Source: Hirundichthys speculiger (lineage: Eukaryota; Chordata; Actinopteri; Beloniformes; Exocoetidae). From it: 64,000 nucleotides of DNA. Shown here one piece after another: positions 11,931 to 22,403 of the stretch. A program made the position numbers and the translations under genes. Each line of letters begins with the position of its first letter. Positions within the stretch are counted from its first letter, which is position 1. A model generated the notes under the pieces. It ran no database searches and was not told where the DNA came from. It saw nothing but the letters and a program-made list of their open reading frames with translations. The DNA lies in assembly GCA_018398805.1 (NCBI GenBank), contig JAGFBZ010002247.1, positions 149,054 through 213,053 on the forward strand, read 5' to 3'.

Positions 11931-13153
11931 CGAATCAACCATGGATTTAGTAAGCTGGTCTCTGAATGCAATTGATCAAATTTTTTCAACAACAAGACAA
12001 GGCAAAGGAGAGCCTTCGTGCCCGGGGGGTACGCACGCAGCGGGGTACGTGATGGACTCCTGGGGCAAATGGAAACTTCATTGTCTCGGCCCACTGCACG
12101 TGGAGGATGTCGAAGACGCATTCATTTTTGGATTTATGATCACAGGATTTCTACTGATCGGCGCGGGTGGATTCTTGGTGTATCGGAAAATTAAACGCAC
12201 GGAGGCTGCAAATTCGGATTCGAGGAAAACTTCCACCCCGCCGGACGTGTGTGAGAAAGTTGACAACGTGATTAAAAGACTGGAAGACATGGATCGGAAA
12301 TTGGGAGCGATTCAGAACTTGAATCAAACCCAAGGGATGATTCTGGACTTCTTTGGGCGCATGGACAACAATCTTGGAAGGATTCACGCGTTGATCAGGG
12401 AGAATGGCCAATAAATTCGGAATATTGAAGTATTCCCACCAGAGAAATCCAGCAGAACTTCAAGGCTGGACGGAGAGTGTGTCTCAGCCTGCCCCAAACA
12501 ATCCTTTTCTGTTTTGGCTCCCTGGAAGCGCAGCCTTCAAGGCCGCTCCCTTATCTATTCTCCTGGATGCTGTGTGGCTTGGACGCTTCTACCCCCCCCA
12601 ATTCCCCCCCCTCTGCACCTGGAGACCAGGATCTTCAGGCTACATGACTGCACTCTCACTTCACTGATCAACACGCACTCCCTCCCCCACTTCAACGTCT
12701 TCGCTGGCCCCCCCTCCCGCCCTGCGCACCTCCCCCTTCTCCCCCGTGTGGCGATGGACTGACTGCGCGACTGGCTGCGCGCGCACAGACTGTCAAAACT
12801 GGGTTATCTCGCCATCATGTTTCTATCAATGTCCTGTGTTAAGTCTGTACATGCTTTATTAAATGTGCTGAGGTGTTTTTTTTCCCCTCTCACGACGTGT
12901 CCATTTGACACGTAGTGGGAGATGTTCTTTTTTTAACCTCCACCCTCCTCCCCCAATGTTATCTTTTTTCCTCTGTTAAATTGAAGCGCTCTTATAGCGC
13001 TGACCCAAGCACCGTTGACTCCTGTCCATATGTTGTGTTGTTTTGTTTTGTATGTTTCTTTTGGACGGTGAACTGAGAAGTCAAATTCTGCTGTGTTGGG
13101 ACGCTGGCTCAGTGGCGACAATGAATTTGATTCTGATTCTGATTCTGATTCTG
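11931..13153 (+). mobile_element. Retroposon-like insert with one intact ORF and (GATTCT)n tail
   Basis: The boundaries come from comparison with the inverted piggyBac copy at 49.38-49.44 kb, which has the same flanks joined without this 1.2-kb block. The left end is about 11931 (CGAATCAACCATGGATT). The right end is the simple repeat (GATTCT)n at about 13129-13154, preceded by GGCGACAATGAATTTGATTC. There are no inverted repeats; ATTTT-like short words sit at both junctions. A terminal simple repeat without inverted ends suggests copying by a LINE machinery. It has one intact reading frame and about 740 bp of trailing sequence. I do not recognise the family. Confidence 0.7.
11941..12414 (+). 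CDS. Hypothetical 157-aa membrane-spanning, helix-rich protein carried by the retroposon
   Basis: I chose the ATG at 11941 because its context (CAACCATGG) is near-ideal and it lies 10 bp inside the insert. An in-frame ATG at 11812 is in the surrounding piggyBac. Residues 1-59 contain two cysteines (27 and 48) and no signal peptide. About 60-81 (FIFGFMITGFLLIGAGGFLV) is a single strong transmembrane segment, followed at once by YRKIKR, suggesting a cytosolic C terminus. About 100-157 is charged and helix-rich (VDNVIKRLEDMDRKLGAIQ) and could form a coiled coil. The frame has no stop or shift for 157 codons and ends in TAA. I do not recognise the family, and function is unknown. Confidence 0.55.
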   Translation: MDLVSWSLNAIDQIFSTTRQGKGEPSCPGGTHAAGYVMDSWGKWKLHCLGPLHVEDVEDAFIFGFMITGFLLIGAGGFLVYRKIKRTEAANSDSRKTSTPPDVCEKVDNVIKRLEDMDRKLGAIQNLNQTQGMILDFFGRMDNNLGRIHALIRENGQ

Positions 13154-13341
13154 ATTTTTTGCGCCACGCCCCTCCGCGCCCCTCTGCCCGTTGCTTGGCA
13201 ATGCTCAAACTTTGTGGCGTTATCGGACTTTGACAGTTATTGTCATCACTAAATCTTTCAAACAAACAGCAAAATTTAAGACATGAATCCAACAAAAACA
13301 ACAGTCTGGCTGTTGTACCAGGATTTGAGTCAGAAAGAGGT

Positions 13342-13367
13342 GGGGGGGGGGGGGGGGGGGGGGGGGG
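13342..13367. repeat. Poly-G run
   Basis: An uninterrupted run of about 26 G, possibly affected by assembly error. It lies between the retroposon insert and the transposase fragment of the piggyBac. Such runs often mark a polymorphic or poorly assembled site. Confidence 0.8.
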
Positions 13368-13617
13368 CGATGACCCGTCATTTTTACCAGGTGATTAGAC
13401 ATCAACCAAGGATGAGGAGGAGAATTTATGAAAAGGTCCGGCTTCTATAAGTGAGGGGTCACCACCACATACATTCAGTCCTCAGACACAGTGGAGGCTC
13501 GCGGAAATACTCTGACAGGTAAATTCAGAAGTCAAGCGTTTTAGTTTCCTCTGGTTCTGATCATTTGGTATTTTAGCGAGGCTACGACTCTGACTGATCT
13601 AAACATAAATATTTACA

Positions 13618-13959
13618 TTGTTCAGAGCTCAACCTGTATGTCAGCTACATGAGGCAGCCAAGGACGGAACCGTTTGGAGACCCATAAAGCTGGGACTGTG
13701 GACCGGGAGAGCCCAGTCCAAAAATGTCCCGGTGGAGAGAGGTGGTCCAACTGCATACGCGCGCCGCAACATTGACGACCATGTGAATGCGTTCATGTAC
13801 CTGATGGACCAGGTGATACAGCACACCTGTACCTGTACGGTGGCGGAGCCGCGCCGGTGGAGAGGAGGGCTGGGAATGGAGTCATGTGTGCGTGAGGGGG
13901 AGCACGCAGCGTTAATCCGTTTTTCCAAAATTATTAAAATATCTGTGATTGACATCTGA
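13618..13959 (+). pseudogene. piggyBac transposase N-terminal fragment
   Basis: The frame encodes EAAKDGTVWRPIKLG, then NVPVERGGPTAYARRNI and CTVAEPRRW. This order matches the N-terminal part of fish piggyBac transposases, where a KDGT-W block is followed by GPT-x-A-R/K and a C-T-x-A-E-A-x-R segment. The similarity stops at about 13870 (RRWRGG) and the frame then runs into unrelated sequence ending at 13959. The catalytic DDD domain and the C-terminal cysteine-rich finger are missing. It supports the piggyBac call for the surrounding TTAA element. Confidence 0.7.
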
Positions 13960-14854
13960 AGTCTGTGGTTTTGTATTGTAAATAGTCTGTTATTCGATTG
14001 ATGTTGTTTTCATGTTTGTGTTAACATTCAGCTCCTACAGTTTGTTGATGAACGTACCGATGTATTTATCTGTGTGGCTGAGTGAGCACGCGCAGCGTTC
14101 TACCACATAGAAAAAAAGCTCGCAAAAATATACATTTTAAACACTTATTTTGACATGTTCGCATCACTGACGCTGTTGCAGCGATGGGCTGAAAATGAAG
14201 TTTGGAATCTTGGTTCTAGTGTTAACTATTCTGTTGTGTATTTTTATGAGGTTATTTACCAAAATGATCTATTTTGCTGTGGAGTAGATTCAGTGATGGA
14301 CAAAACTGAAGACCGACGAATGCAAAAGGCCACCTGTCCATGCTGGGTTAGGCGGTTAAGGTATTTAGATATGTTTACCTTGGTGACACATGACAAATGT
14401 GCAGAAATCATAAAAAAATAATTTTTTTTTTTCCTAAGTTGATGGTGGATTTTGTGGCCCTCGCCACTGGCGACAGGGCAGAAAAAAACGGTCAAAATCG
14501 TTAAATTTGGGTCGCATATTGCGACCAGTTGGTCGCGATTTTATGCCCTGACAGTCATTTCATTATTATTTCATTATTTGATAGATGGTTTATCAGTTTT
14601 AACCTCTTTCTGCCTGTGTCTCCCTTCCTCACGACTCCTGGCTCAAAGGAGTCTCATGCCGCTCTCGAGTTCTCTTGTGCTGCATTCACTGTAGTCGGAC
14701 ATCGGAGCTTCAGGCTCGTAAATGTTAAATTGGCCATACCTTTTCTCTGAATTCATTGCTGTCAACTGGGGTGGCAGCTGGGGTGGCAAGGGTTAATTTT
14801 AGGGTGGCATTTGCCACCCTATGCCACCCCGGTAGATCCGCCCATGAAGCCAAT

Positions 14855-15159
14855 GGCCAGTTGTGATACTCCAGCTAACGTCAGCATGGTGGATCCCTTG
14901 AAAGACCTGAACATGTGGTGAAGTCTGAAACAGCAGCACTGAGAAGTGAATTATTGTCTTCTATGACTAACGTCTACTACGTCTTCGACTTCTGGTTCAT
15001 GTATGTTCCCTTAAGATGAACAAAAAACAAGGTTGAGCGTTGTTAAGCGTTGTCCTCTGACTCAAAGACTGACCCATTCTTCATACATGGTTCTTCTAAA
15101 GCCTTCTGACATACAGCCTCCACGCGTTATGTTGATGTCATGTTTTATTTGAAATGTCG
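14855..15159. other. Unassigned stretch
   Basis: Sequence between the outer hAT-like element and an RTE-type LINE relic. Nothing recognised. Confidence 0.5.
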
Positions 15160-15510
15160 CCTGATTCTGTCAACTGCATGTCCTCTTCTTTTCCTTTCAG
15201 CTGTTCCCTTCAGCGAATCGTCTGCCTCCATTTACCCCTCTGCATCCTCTTTGGTCTTCCTCTAGGCGTCCTGTTCCAGTTCCAACCTCATCATCCTTCT
15301 ACCAGTATCTTCACCATCTCTCCTCTTTTCAGGTCCAAACCATCTCAGTCTGACTTTCTCTCCAGAACATCTAACATGTTCCATCCCTCTGATGTTCTCA
15401 TTCTTGATCCTCTCCATCCTGGTCTCTCCTAAAGAGGACCTCAACATTTCAACCTCTGCTACTTCCAACTCTGCCTCCTGTTTCCTCAGGACCACAGTCT
15501 CTAAACCAGT
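15160..15510 (-). pseudogene. RTE-type LINE ORF2 C-terminal remnant
   Basis: The minus strand from 15495 encodes ELEVAEVEMLRSSLGETRM, followed by ERIKNENIRG, a VRLRWFG block and RRDGEDTGRRMM. Past a frame change it continues with RPRGRPKRMQRGKWRQTIR. This is the hallmark C-terminal region of RTE-like ORF2 proteins, downstream of the reverse transcriptase: MLR-x2-LG-x-TRMDRIRNE-x-IRG, LRWFGH-x2-RR and GRPK-RW. The reverse transcriptase core and endonuclease are absent, and at least one frameshift separates the two blocks. Confidence 0.8.
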
Positions 15511-15998
15511 CTTTTTCTACCTGTTCCAACCACTTTAAATGTTTATTGTGAATAAAATGTAGATTTAGGAGATTTGCAAATCATTGCATTCTGTTTTTAT
15601 CTACACCTTTCGCTGATTTTGTGCTTCAAACACAGCCGACTGTCCCCATCCTCCTTTATGAGGACTTTGCTGTTTGTTCGCTGTACGACACCAGTCCAGA
15701 ACCACGTTTAAAGTGTTTGTACTCATCATCTAATATTGCTGTGGCCAGTATGTTTGGGACCGATGCCAAAGGACACCTTGTTCTATTCTCAGAGATGTCA
15801 GAAAAAAAACAACATTGTTTGACTTTGATGCCCTGGGAATGAGAAAGGGTTCACTGGATGGTACTTAAAGCGTACTTGCTTTCTGGGTTACTGTAAACAC
15901 TGTTTAAATCACTGCGACTCTCAAACCTCTGTGAGCTCTCCTGGAGGTCACATGGAAGCTGTTTGCCATCTCCTGGATCCAGATTGTCATAGATTTAC
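15511..15998. other. Unassigned stretch
   Basis: Between the LINE relic and a hAT MITE. A short open frame at 15621-15842 shows no recognisable motif. Confidence 0.5.
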
Positions 15999-17154
15999 CT
16001 TTTTTGTAGGGCTGGGCAACGATTAAAATTTTTAATCGCCATTAATCGCATTATTTCCCTGATTAATCACGATTAATCGCATCGTATACGCGAAATCAAA
16101 TAATGAATTCAAAGGTAGTGTAAAAAATGCACTTTTATTTAAATGTTCTGCTGCCATATGAACTAAAGTGTCATTACATAACACTTTTAACGTCAGCACT
16201 TGTCAGTAACACAGATTTAGTGTATATCTCATCTTAAAAAAATGTAAAATAAAATAAAGTTTATTGCCACTGCCAGGGCATTAACGTCATCCTGTTTTTA
16301 TAAAAAAAATTAAAAAAAAAAGTCTACAAACAAAATCCAACAAAATGATTGTGGCTCAGCACAATCAGAACATTAAAACAGGTAATTTCTGAGGTAACAG
16401 CAGAAACTTTTAACGGGGAGTTCAACTTGTCAGTTGTTACAAATAACCTTGTTTCTGTTGAATCCTCCGTCTGGGAGAACTTTAAAATGAAAATGTCCAT
16501 GTTAAAGTTCAGTAACTTTACCAATCTGTATATCATTCATTCTTTCCATTTTCAATTGTCAATCAAAAATAAAAAGAAAAAATTAAAAAGTGACATTTTA
16601 TTACATTTTCATTTTTTTAATCAAACACAAAAAAACAGAACAAAAAGCCTATTTTTTTTTAGATTTTAGATTTTTAGAATATGAAATTAAAAAACGGGCC
16701 ACAGAACTGAATTAGTTTTATAATCAAGGAATAGACTTTCTGTTGTCATTACACATCTGTGCCACTAGATGGAGCCGCACTGCAGTAACCAGCTAGAGAA
16801 CAGCAGGACAGTGAACACATGGAGCAGATCTGATGGAACATGGAGGAATGACCACAAAGTTTTGTTGCAGTGCAGAATTGTTTTTTTTTGGACTTGTTTT
16901 TTAGAATTGTTAATTTTGCTACCTGAGTTGCTACCCGAACTGTAAAGTTCACGGATTTTTACCGTTCTCCATGTCTGTTTTAGCTTTCCCTTATGTTTAC
17001 GGTTTTCCGGTTCCGCAGCAGCCAGTAACAGACTTTTCAAAACAAAAGCATGTGAGCAACATGCGTTAACGCACGATAAAATAAATGTCGGCGTTAATAA
17101 ATTAATGCATTAACGCGATAATAACGCGTTAACTCGCCCAGCCCTACTTTTTTG
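15999..17154. mobile_element. 1.14-kb hAT MITE (TAGGGCTGGGC ends), copy A
   Basis: The element proper is 16007-17146. The ends are TAGGGCTGGGCAACGATTA and, on the opposite strand, TAGGGCTGGGCGAGTTAAC. The 8-bp duplication CTTTTTTG is exact (15999-16006 and 17147-17154). Subterminal sequence is rich in ATTAATCGC / GTTAACGCG words at both ends. No transposase was seen; the weak minus-strand frame inside has no known motif. A second copy in the same orientation lies at 31617-32786. The terminal 11 bp match the larger ZBED-type hAT at 35694. Confidence 0.92.
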
Positions 17155-18507
17155 CCTTCATTGTTGTTCATTAAACGTGATTTTAGGGGTGTAAGCGGTC
17201 AGTGAGGCTGCGTATCAGGTTCTGCTTGGTCGTATTTCTCTATGAAAAACATGAAAACACCTGGAACATGGGCCTTTGTTTCGTAATCTGACAGTTTTCT
17301 ATTTTTGTGCATGAATGTGACCTAAAACACTGTCAGAATTTAAAAGTAAAGAGAACACAGGTGAAAACAGGAAAGAAAAACATTGTACATGGCCCTTTAT
17401 TTATTTCTGACACTTCCGAACACGGCTGTGAATGTTTTGGCTGAAGGGCATTGTGCTGCTGCCCCTTTCATCCGGGCCGGGAAATAAAAGAAAGAAACAT
17501 GAATAAGCTAAAGTGACAGTTGTGACACAACTCCCAGCTCTCAGAGAGAAAAATGCATTTATATTTCCAAGATACGAGTCACTCCTGAATGATTAAAGTC
17601 CGCATGTGGCGGCTGTGGGGGTCGCGCCTCAGGCGGCGGACCAGGTCAGCGCTCAGTCACTTTGAGGACGCGCCAGCAGCATGTTTGGAGCTCGGACAAA
17701 TGTGGTTACTATGTTTGTGCTACAAGGCTCTGTGGGAAGGCTGACGCATTTGTCTCTGTGAAATTCTCTGCATCATTTACGGTGAAAGAGGAAAAATGCA
17801 CGTGAACTCTGCTTTAATCCTCTGATCTTCATCTAAGCTGATAGAAGCCAACTAAAGCATCTGGGCCTGCTGTCAGGAGAAACCCGCCAAGCAACCTCTG
17901 GATCCCTAGTCAGCACATCATCATGACAGCTGCATATCACTTTACAGTGGGGGGCGGGGGGGGGGGGGGGGGGGTTTGCAATCAGCTGGATGTGAATCTC
18001 TCCCTGTTGTTGTTGAACAAGTAGTTTTACCTCCGAACATAAACTGATCTTTGATTTTGTATTTTGTGGTTTCTTTAGTCCTGGTTGACAAATCAAAGTC
18101 AGTGACTGGTTTGTCGTCAGTGTGTCGTCCTGTGTCTCCAACACTCGCGTTGGTTATTCAGTTATGAGCTGTTGTCACCAGCGCCAATGGTAAACCTGCT
18201 CAGGTGACATCTTCAGTTGTCTTTCTCCCTGCTTCTGTTTACCGGCTTGGACAAACACGTTCAGGTGTAGGACGGTCACCGTCGTTAAAGACACCCCAGC
18301 AGGGGGCGCTGACAATCTCAGAACTGAAAGGTTGTTCTCGATCGCTTAAAGGCCCGATGACGTTGCTGTTCATGTCTGTGATTCATCCTGCAGCTGAAAG
18401 TTAACTTGACCTAAACTGCTGCATCCTAGAAGAGTGAGTCAACGACTAGACTGTTGTGTCACAGCGGTGGTGGGATGACTGTGGAGACGACGGTTGGTTG
18501 CCAGCCC
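17155..18507. other. Unassigned stretch with a poly-G run
   Basis: No gene recognised. It contains a G-rich run at about 17948-17974 interrupted by one C. The short frames here have no familiar motif. Confidence 0.5.
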
Positions 18508-18537
18508 CCCCCCCCCCACACACACACACACACACAC
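18508..18537. repeat. (C)n(CA)n microsatellite
   Basis: A C-run of about 13 is followed by about nine CA dinucleotides. Confidence 0.9.
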
Positions 18538-18579
18538 CATACTGGCTAGCCTCATCCTCTGAAGAAGTCCTTCTCATAT

Positions 18580-19180
18580 AGTGGGGCGTGCCCCCAGGCG
18601 GAGGGCGCGACAAGGGGGGGGGGGGGGGGGGGGCATGACCCCTGGGGGAGGGTGACCCTGGGGAAGGGCGCAACACAGGGGGAGGGTGCGACCCCTGGGG
18701 GAGGGCGCGACACAGGGGGAGGGGCAACACGGGGGGGCATGACCCCCCGGCTGAGGGTGACACCCCTGGGGAGGGGCGCGACCCCAGGCGAAGGGCGCGA
18801 CACGGGGGGGGGGCATGACCCCCTGGGGGAGGGCGTGACCCTGGGGAAGGGCGCAACACAGGGGGAGGGTGCGACACAGGGGGATGGCGCAACACGGGGG
18901 GGGGCATGACCCCCCGGCGGAGGGCGACACCCCTGGGGTAGGGCACAACCCTCGGCGGAGGGCACATCCACCGGGGGAGGGCACGTGCCCTGGGGGAGGG
19001 CGCAACACAGGGGGAGGACGAGACCCCTGGGGGAGGGCGCGACACAGGGGTAGGGCGCAACCCCCGGCGGAGGGCACGTCCACCGGGGGAGGGCGCGTGC
19101 CCTGGGGGAGGGCGCAACACAGGGGGAGGGCGTGACCCCCAGGGGAGGGCGTGACACAGGGGAAGGGCGTGACCCTGGGG
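18580..19180. repeat. G-rich minisatellite, 18-21-bp units, with a long poly-G
   Basis: Repeated units like GGGGGAGGGCGCGACACA vary in length (about 18-21 bp) and at a few positions (GCGCGAC/GCGCAAC/GCGTGAC, ACACA/ACCCCT). A G-run of about 25 lies at 18614-18638. The plus strand has dense runs of three or more G, so G-quadruplex formation is plausible. Minus-strand frames rich in Pro/Arg arise from the composition and are not supported as genes. Confidence 0.9.
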
Positions 19181-21500
19181 GGACATGCTTGTTTTTTTTT
19201 GCCGTACTGGAATAAAGTGTCATTGCACATATACTACTGTAGAGGGCAGTGGCGCTCTCATTGTGACCGCGTACTCAGGGAGTATTAGCCATATTGTGTC
19301 GGGTTTTCTTGCACAGACATGTGCGCATACAGCAGCAGATATGATGTGAACAAACCCTTAAGAGACACCACGAAAAAATATTTAACAGGGATGAAAAGAA
19401 AGGAGGAGAGAGTCAGAGGCAGCAGGAAATAATTGAGGACCGCTGCTCTAAAGGGTCACAAGTCAGTGTCCTCCTGGTTACTTTCCCAAACCCAGATAAA
19501 TGGGACAGTTGTACCAGGAGGGGGCGCCGACACAAAAGCCAAATCAGTAAGTGGATCCCAATGATCTGCACAAGAAGCTGCTGTATTTCTGTCTTCATGA
19601 GGACCCTCATTACCTTAAAGTAAAGCTTCTTACCCTGACCTTAACTTTCAAAATGAATTCCTGGCAACTGCCCGAGTGCTAAGTGAATTCTTATTATGAT
19701 TCAGACAGCAGACTGCCCTTAAAATGAGGAAGGGCAGACATTTATTTTTTTATTTTTTGCTCAAATACAGTTAAATGAAGCAAAAGCATTCCTCATATTT
19801 TCATTCTCACTGAGCTAAATATCAATTCCAGATGCTCTAATTTAGACGGGTCACCATATCTCAAGAGGGGCACAAGTACGGTGCAGCACCCTTCCTCTTC
19901 AGGGATATTTAATCTAGCCGTTCAGTGTTATATTTAAAACTTAATTAACCCTTCATAACCCAAGCTTTGTCTTCTCTCATTTACATGCACACGCCGTCTC
20001 ACTGTGGAAATACATGACGCTCTGTGACCCGGCTGGGTGATTTGGGTGGGAATTAAATTAACGCTGATCACCGCAGTCGAGCAGCATGATTTCTCGTTCC
20101 AGATGAAGAGCGGTGGAGCGACGGGTCAAAGAGGGCTGCAGATCTGGGTCAAAAAATCAGCTTATTCACAGAAGGCTGTGAGTTTTTAATATTTCCACGC
20201 AAATGTGCAAAAAATTAGCAACATTTCAAAAGCTGTGCACGGCTGCGGTGATGGGAGTCGTTACGATCCATTCAAGATGACAATTTCATCACATCCATCG
20301 TCACTTTGAACGTATAACCCCGAGTCTGATATTTATTCGTCATCTGGTTCTGTGTGCTAACATTAAGAGTCAGAGTAATTCAGATGGTAAAGGACCAGTG
20401 ACGGTAACTATGTGGAGCGGCTCAGACGGCGGGAGGGCGCTGAGCGCAGTCACTACACCAGCCAATCCTTCGTCGGCGCCCGTAAGTGATTGGAAAGCAG
20501 TGAGAAACGAGAAGACAATTACGCGTTTGTCTGAACAGCAATCACTGCGTCAGGCGGCCGCTCGTTAGCACGTCTTGTCCTGTTAGCACCACGTCAAACT
20601 GTGGTCCGAGGGGGCTTCGAGGGGGTACCAGGATTCAGACATGTTTCTGTGCAATCCAGAGCAAACATCTCAAGTAATTCTACTCACAATTGCATTAAAA
20701 TATCTTTCCAGGCAACAACGGATGTCTATTAGCGAACGGAGTTAAACTGGTGACAAAAACCACAACATATCTGCAAAGAAATAAGAAAGTATTGTCCCAA
20801 CTTTTTATGATTTGGGGTTTTAATTTACCTGTTTTTTTTTTTTTTTTTACCCCTTTTGGTGTCTGGTTCACATTTGCACTAAGCTGAGCTAGCATGAACA
20901 ACAAACCGCCTTTCAACGAGATCCAACGCATCCAGGTCAGAGGAAAAGTGATGAAGAGAAAGAGTAACTGTTTCTACTGCAGCCAGAGACACGGAGCTAA
21001 ACTTAGAGAGCGAGAAACGAAAGATAAAAGGTTCAAAGGGACAGGAAGGGCTTGAAGGGGTGGTGCGCCCCCCGGGGGGGGGAAGAGAGTGATGGATGTC
21101 AGGAAGCTGATGGTGGACCTGAAGAACTGGAGGAGGAGACAGGAGAGAAACAAACAAACAAAAGCCACAGAAAAAGAGGCCATGATGGATGGAATGGGGG
21201 AAAGTTGGAAAAATGAGACCGAAACAAGAGATGAAGAATAAATGAGAGAGACGCGAGAAATGAGTGGAGCTGGATGATGATGGGGGTCGACAGCTGTTTG
21301 GTGATTCTCAGGGTACTCAGCATAATTCATCTCCTCTGCACACTGGAGGCCGTCGCAGCAGAGAGCGCCGCGTGAAAGAGTGTCTGCAGGTGCTCGCTGC
21401 AACGCTGTGGCCCACTTCAAACTCTTCCCAGCTGCTGACGACCCGCTGCTGCCTGAGACGAGGCCTCGGCCGTCACGTGGCTGCTCTGCTTTCGCTGACT
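19181..21500. other. Unassigned stretch
   Basis: About 2.3 kb without a recognised gene or element. T-runs occur at 19189-19198 and about 20831-20848. Several short minus-strand frames around 20.9-21.4 kb lack known motifs. This is one of the longer single-copy-looking parts of the window. Confidence 0.5.
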
Positions 21501-21504
21501 TGAA

Positions 21505-22362
21505 CTGATATTCGCAGTATTTTCCCTCATGTTACACATAAAAAGAAAAAATAGAAAAGGCTGAAAGAATGATTAGCAAACGAGGGACTGTCTGAATTTA
21601 CGTTCCACCTTGAATGCAGCCTGCAGCACAGCGCTGATCACAAAAAACATGGCGGCGTGGAACTTCGTTAAAGTTTCAGAAGAAGATAGTTTGGTGGTTA
21701 TTTGTGACGAATCCTCCGAGTGAATTCTACGAGGAGGGAAGCACAAGCTTTAATACGTAAAACCTGATCAGCCACCAACAACATAACAATCGCTTCCATG
21801 GAGTTTTGAAATCGCGCTAATTTGAGCTAACCAAAGCTAATGCTAACGTGCGCAAGCCAGCAGCAGTCTCTCCTGCCCTCACTCTCCTTTCCTCATTCCT
21901 CTCATCTAAAGCTTCCATGAGATTAAAAAATAAAAAACAAAAACTACTGAACCGCATTTACTTTAATTAAAGGTATTAATTTAAATGGAACCACAAGCCA
22001 AAATCCTTTAAATGTTAATCTTTTTCAGTTAGTAATTCTGATGCATGTATTTCCATCAGTTCAAGGAGCCTTTATTTTTTATATCAGTCAGTAATGAACC
22101 TTATTTAAGTTAATGTGAGATATCAAATAGGTTTGTTTGATAGCTTTAGGAAAATGTTTGAGAGGCTTGACAATAGTTTTTCATTGGAAAAAATAAATAT
22201 CTGTTCATTTAAAAAGTCAAAACTTTTTGATTTTGTTCATAGTATTGATGTAATGATCTTAGGTATATGTGTGTGTTGTCGGTTATTGGTATCGGCCTTT
22301 AGGAGCTGAAAGTTATCGGTTATCGGTATCAGTTTTAAAAAACAGTTATCGTGCATCCCTAG
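21505..22362. mobile_element. Decayed MITE, copy 2, inverted relative to copy 1
   Basis: This block reads as the reverse complement of the 5.25-6.02 kb element. It shares TCCATGGAGTTTTGAAATCG, an AACATGGCGGCG-like block near 21650, and the CAAACGAGGGA stretch. The right end (about 22345-22362) is TTATCGTGCATCCCTA, nearly the same terminus as copy 1, preceded by GGTTATCGGTATC words. The left end is not sharply defined. Both copies are heavily diverged. Confidence 0.55.
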
Positions 22363-22403
22363 ATGGACTACATGGCCCCAGCAGACTTCTGCTCGGTTGG
22401 GTC

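Larger units (their letters stand above)
11682..14225 (+). mobile_element. piggyBac-type element with TTAA ends, copy 1
   Basis: TTAA occurs at both ends (11682-11685 and 14222-14225), followed inward by CACCAGAACC on the left and CACTAGAACC on the right (opposite strand). These are piggyBac-style ends. A piggyBac transposase N-terminal fragment lies inside at about 13.62-13.87 kb. A shorter inverted copy is at 48119-49520, and the two align at both ends and in blocks between. This copy carries an extra 1.2-kb retroposon-like insert at about 11931-13153 and a poly-G run at 13342-13367. It is not autonomous. Confidence 0.88.
11417..14550. mobile_element. Second-level inverted-repeat element (CAGGGCATAAAAT ends)
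   Basis: The ends CAGGGCATAAAAT (11417) and ATTTTATGCCCTG (14550) are a perfect 13-bp inverted repeat. Sequence just inside both ends is built from related GTCGCCA/GGTCGC motifs. The flanks contain ACAGTC on both sides, offset by one base, so an 8-bp duplication with an indel is likely but not exact. The interior left and right arms are 11417-11681 and 14226-14550. The rest is a piggyBac inserted at a TTAA. No transposase was seen. Probably a hAT-type MITE. Confidence 0.7.
10714..14854. mobile_element. Outer hAT-like element, 4.1 kb, host of three nested insertions
   Basis: The element proper is 10722-14846. The ends are CAGGGGCGGATCTAG and, on the opposite strand, CATGGGCGGATCTAC, so 13 of the first 14 bases match. 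It is flanked by the exact 8-bp duplication AAGCCAAT (10714-10721 and 14847-14854). Subterminal GGGTGGCA motifs recur at both ends. Only about 990 bp belongs to the element itself (10722-11416 and 14551-14846), with no transposase. The rest is later insertions. hAT assignment rests on duplication length and end style. Confidence 0.88.

Noticed and set aside
18446..19230. Pro/Arg-rich minus-strand frames of over 200 residues
   Set aside because: Composition artefact of the G-rich minisatellite, open in several frames at once.
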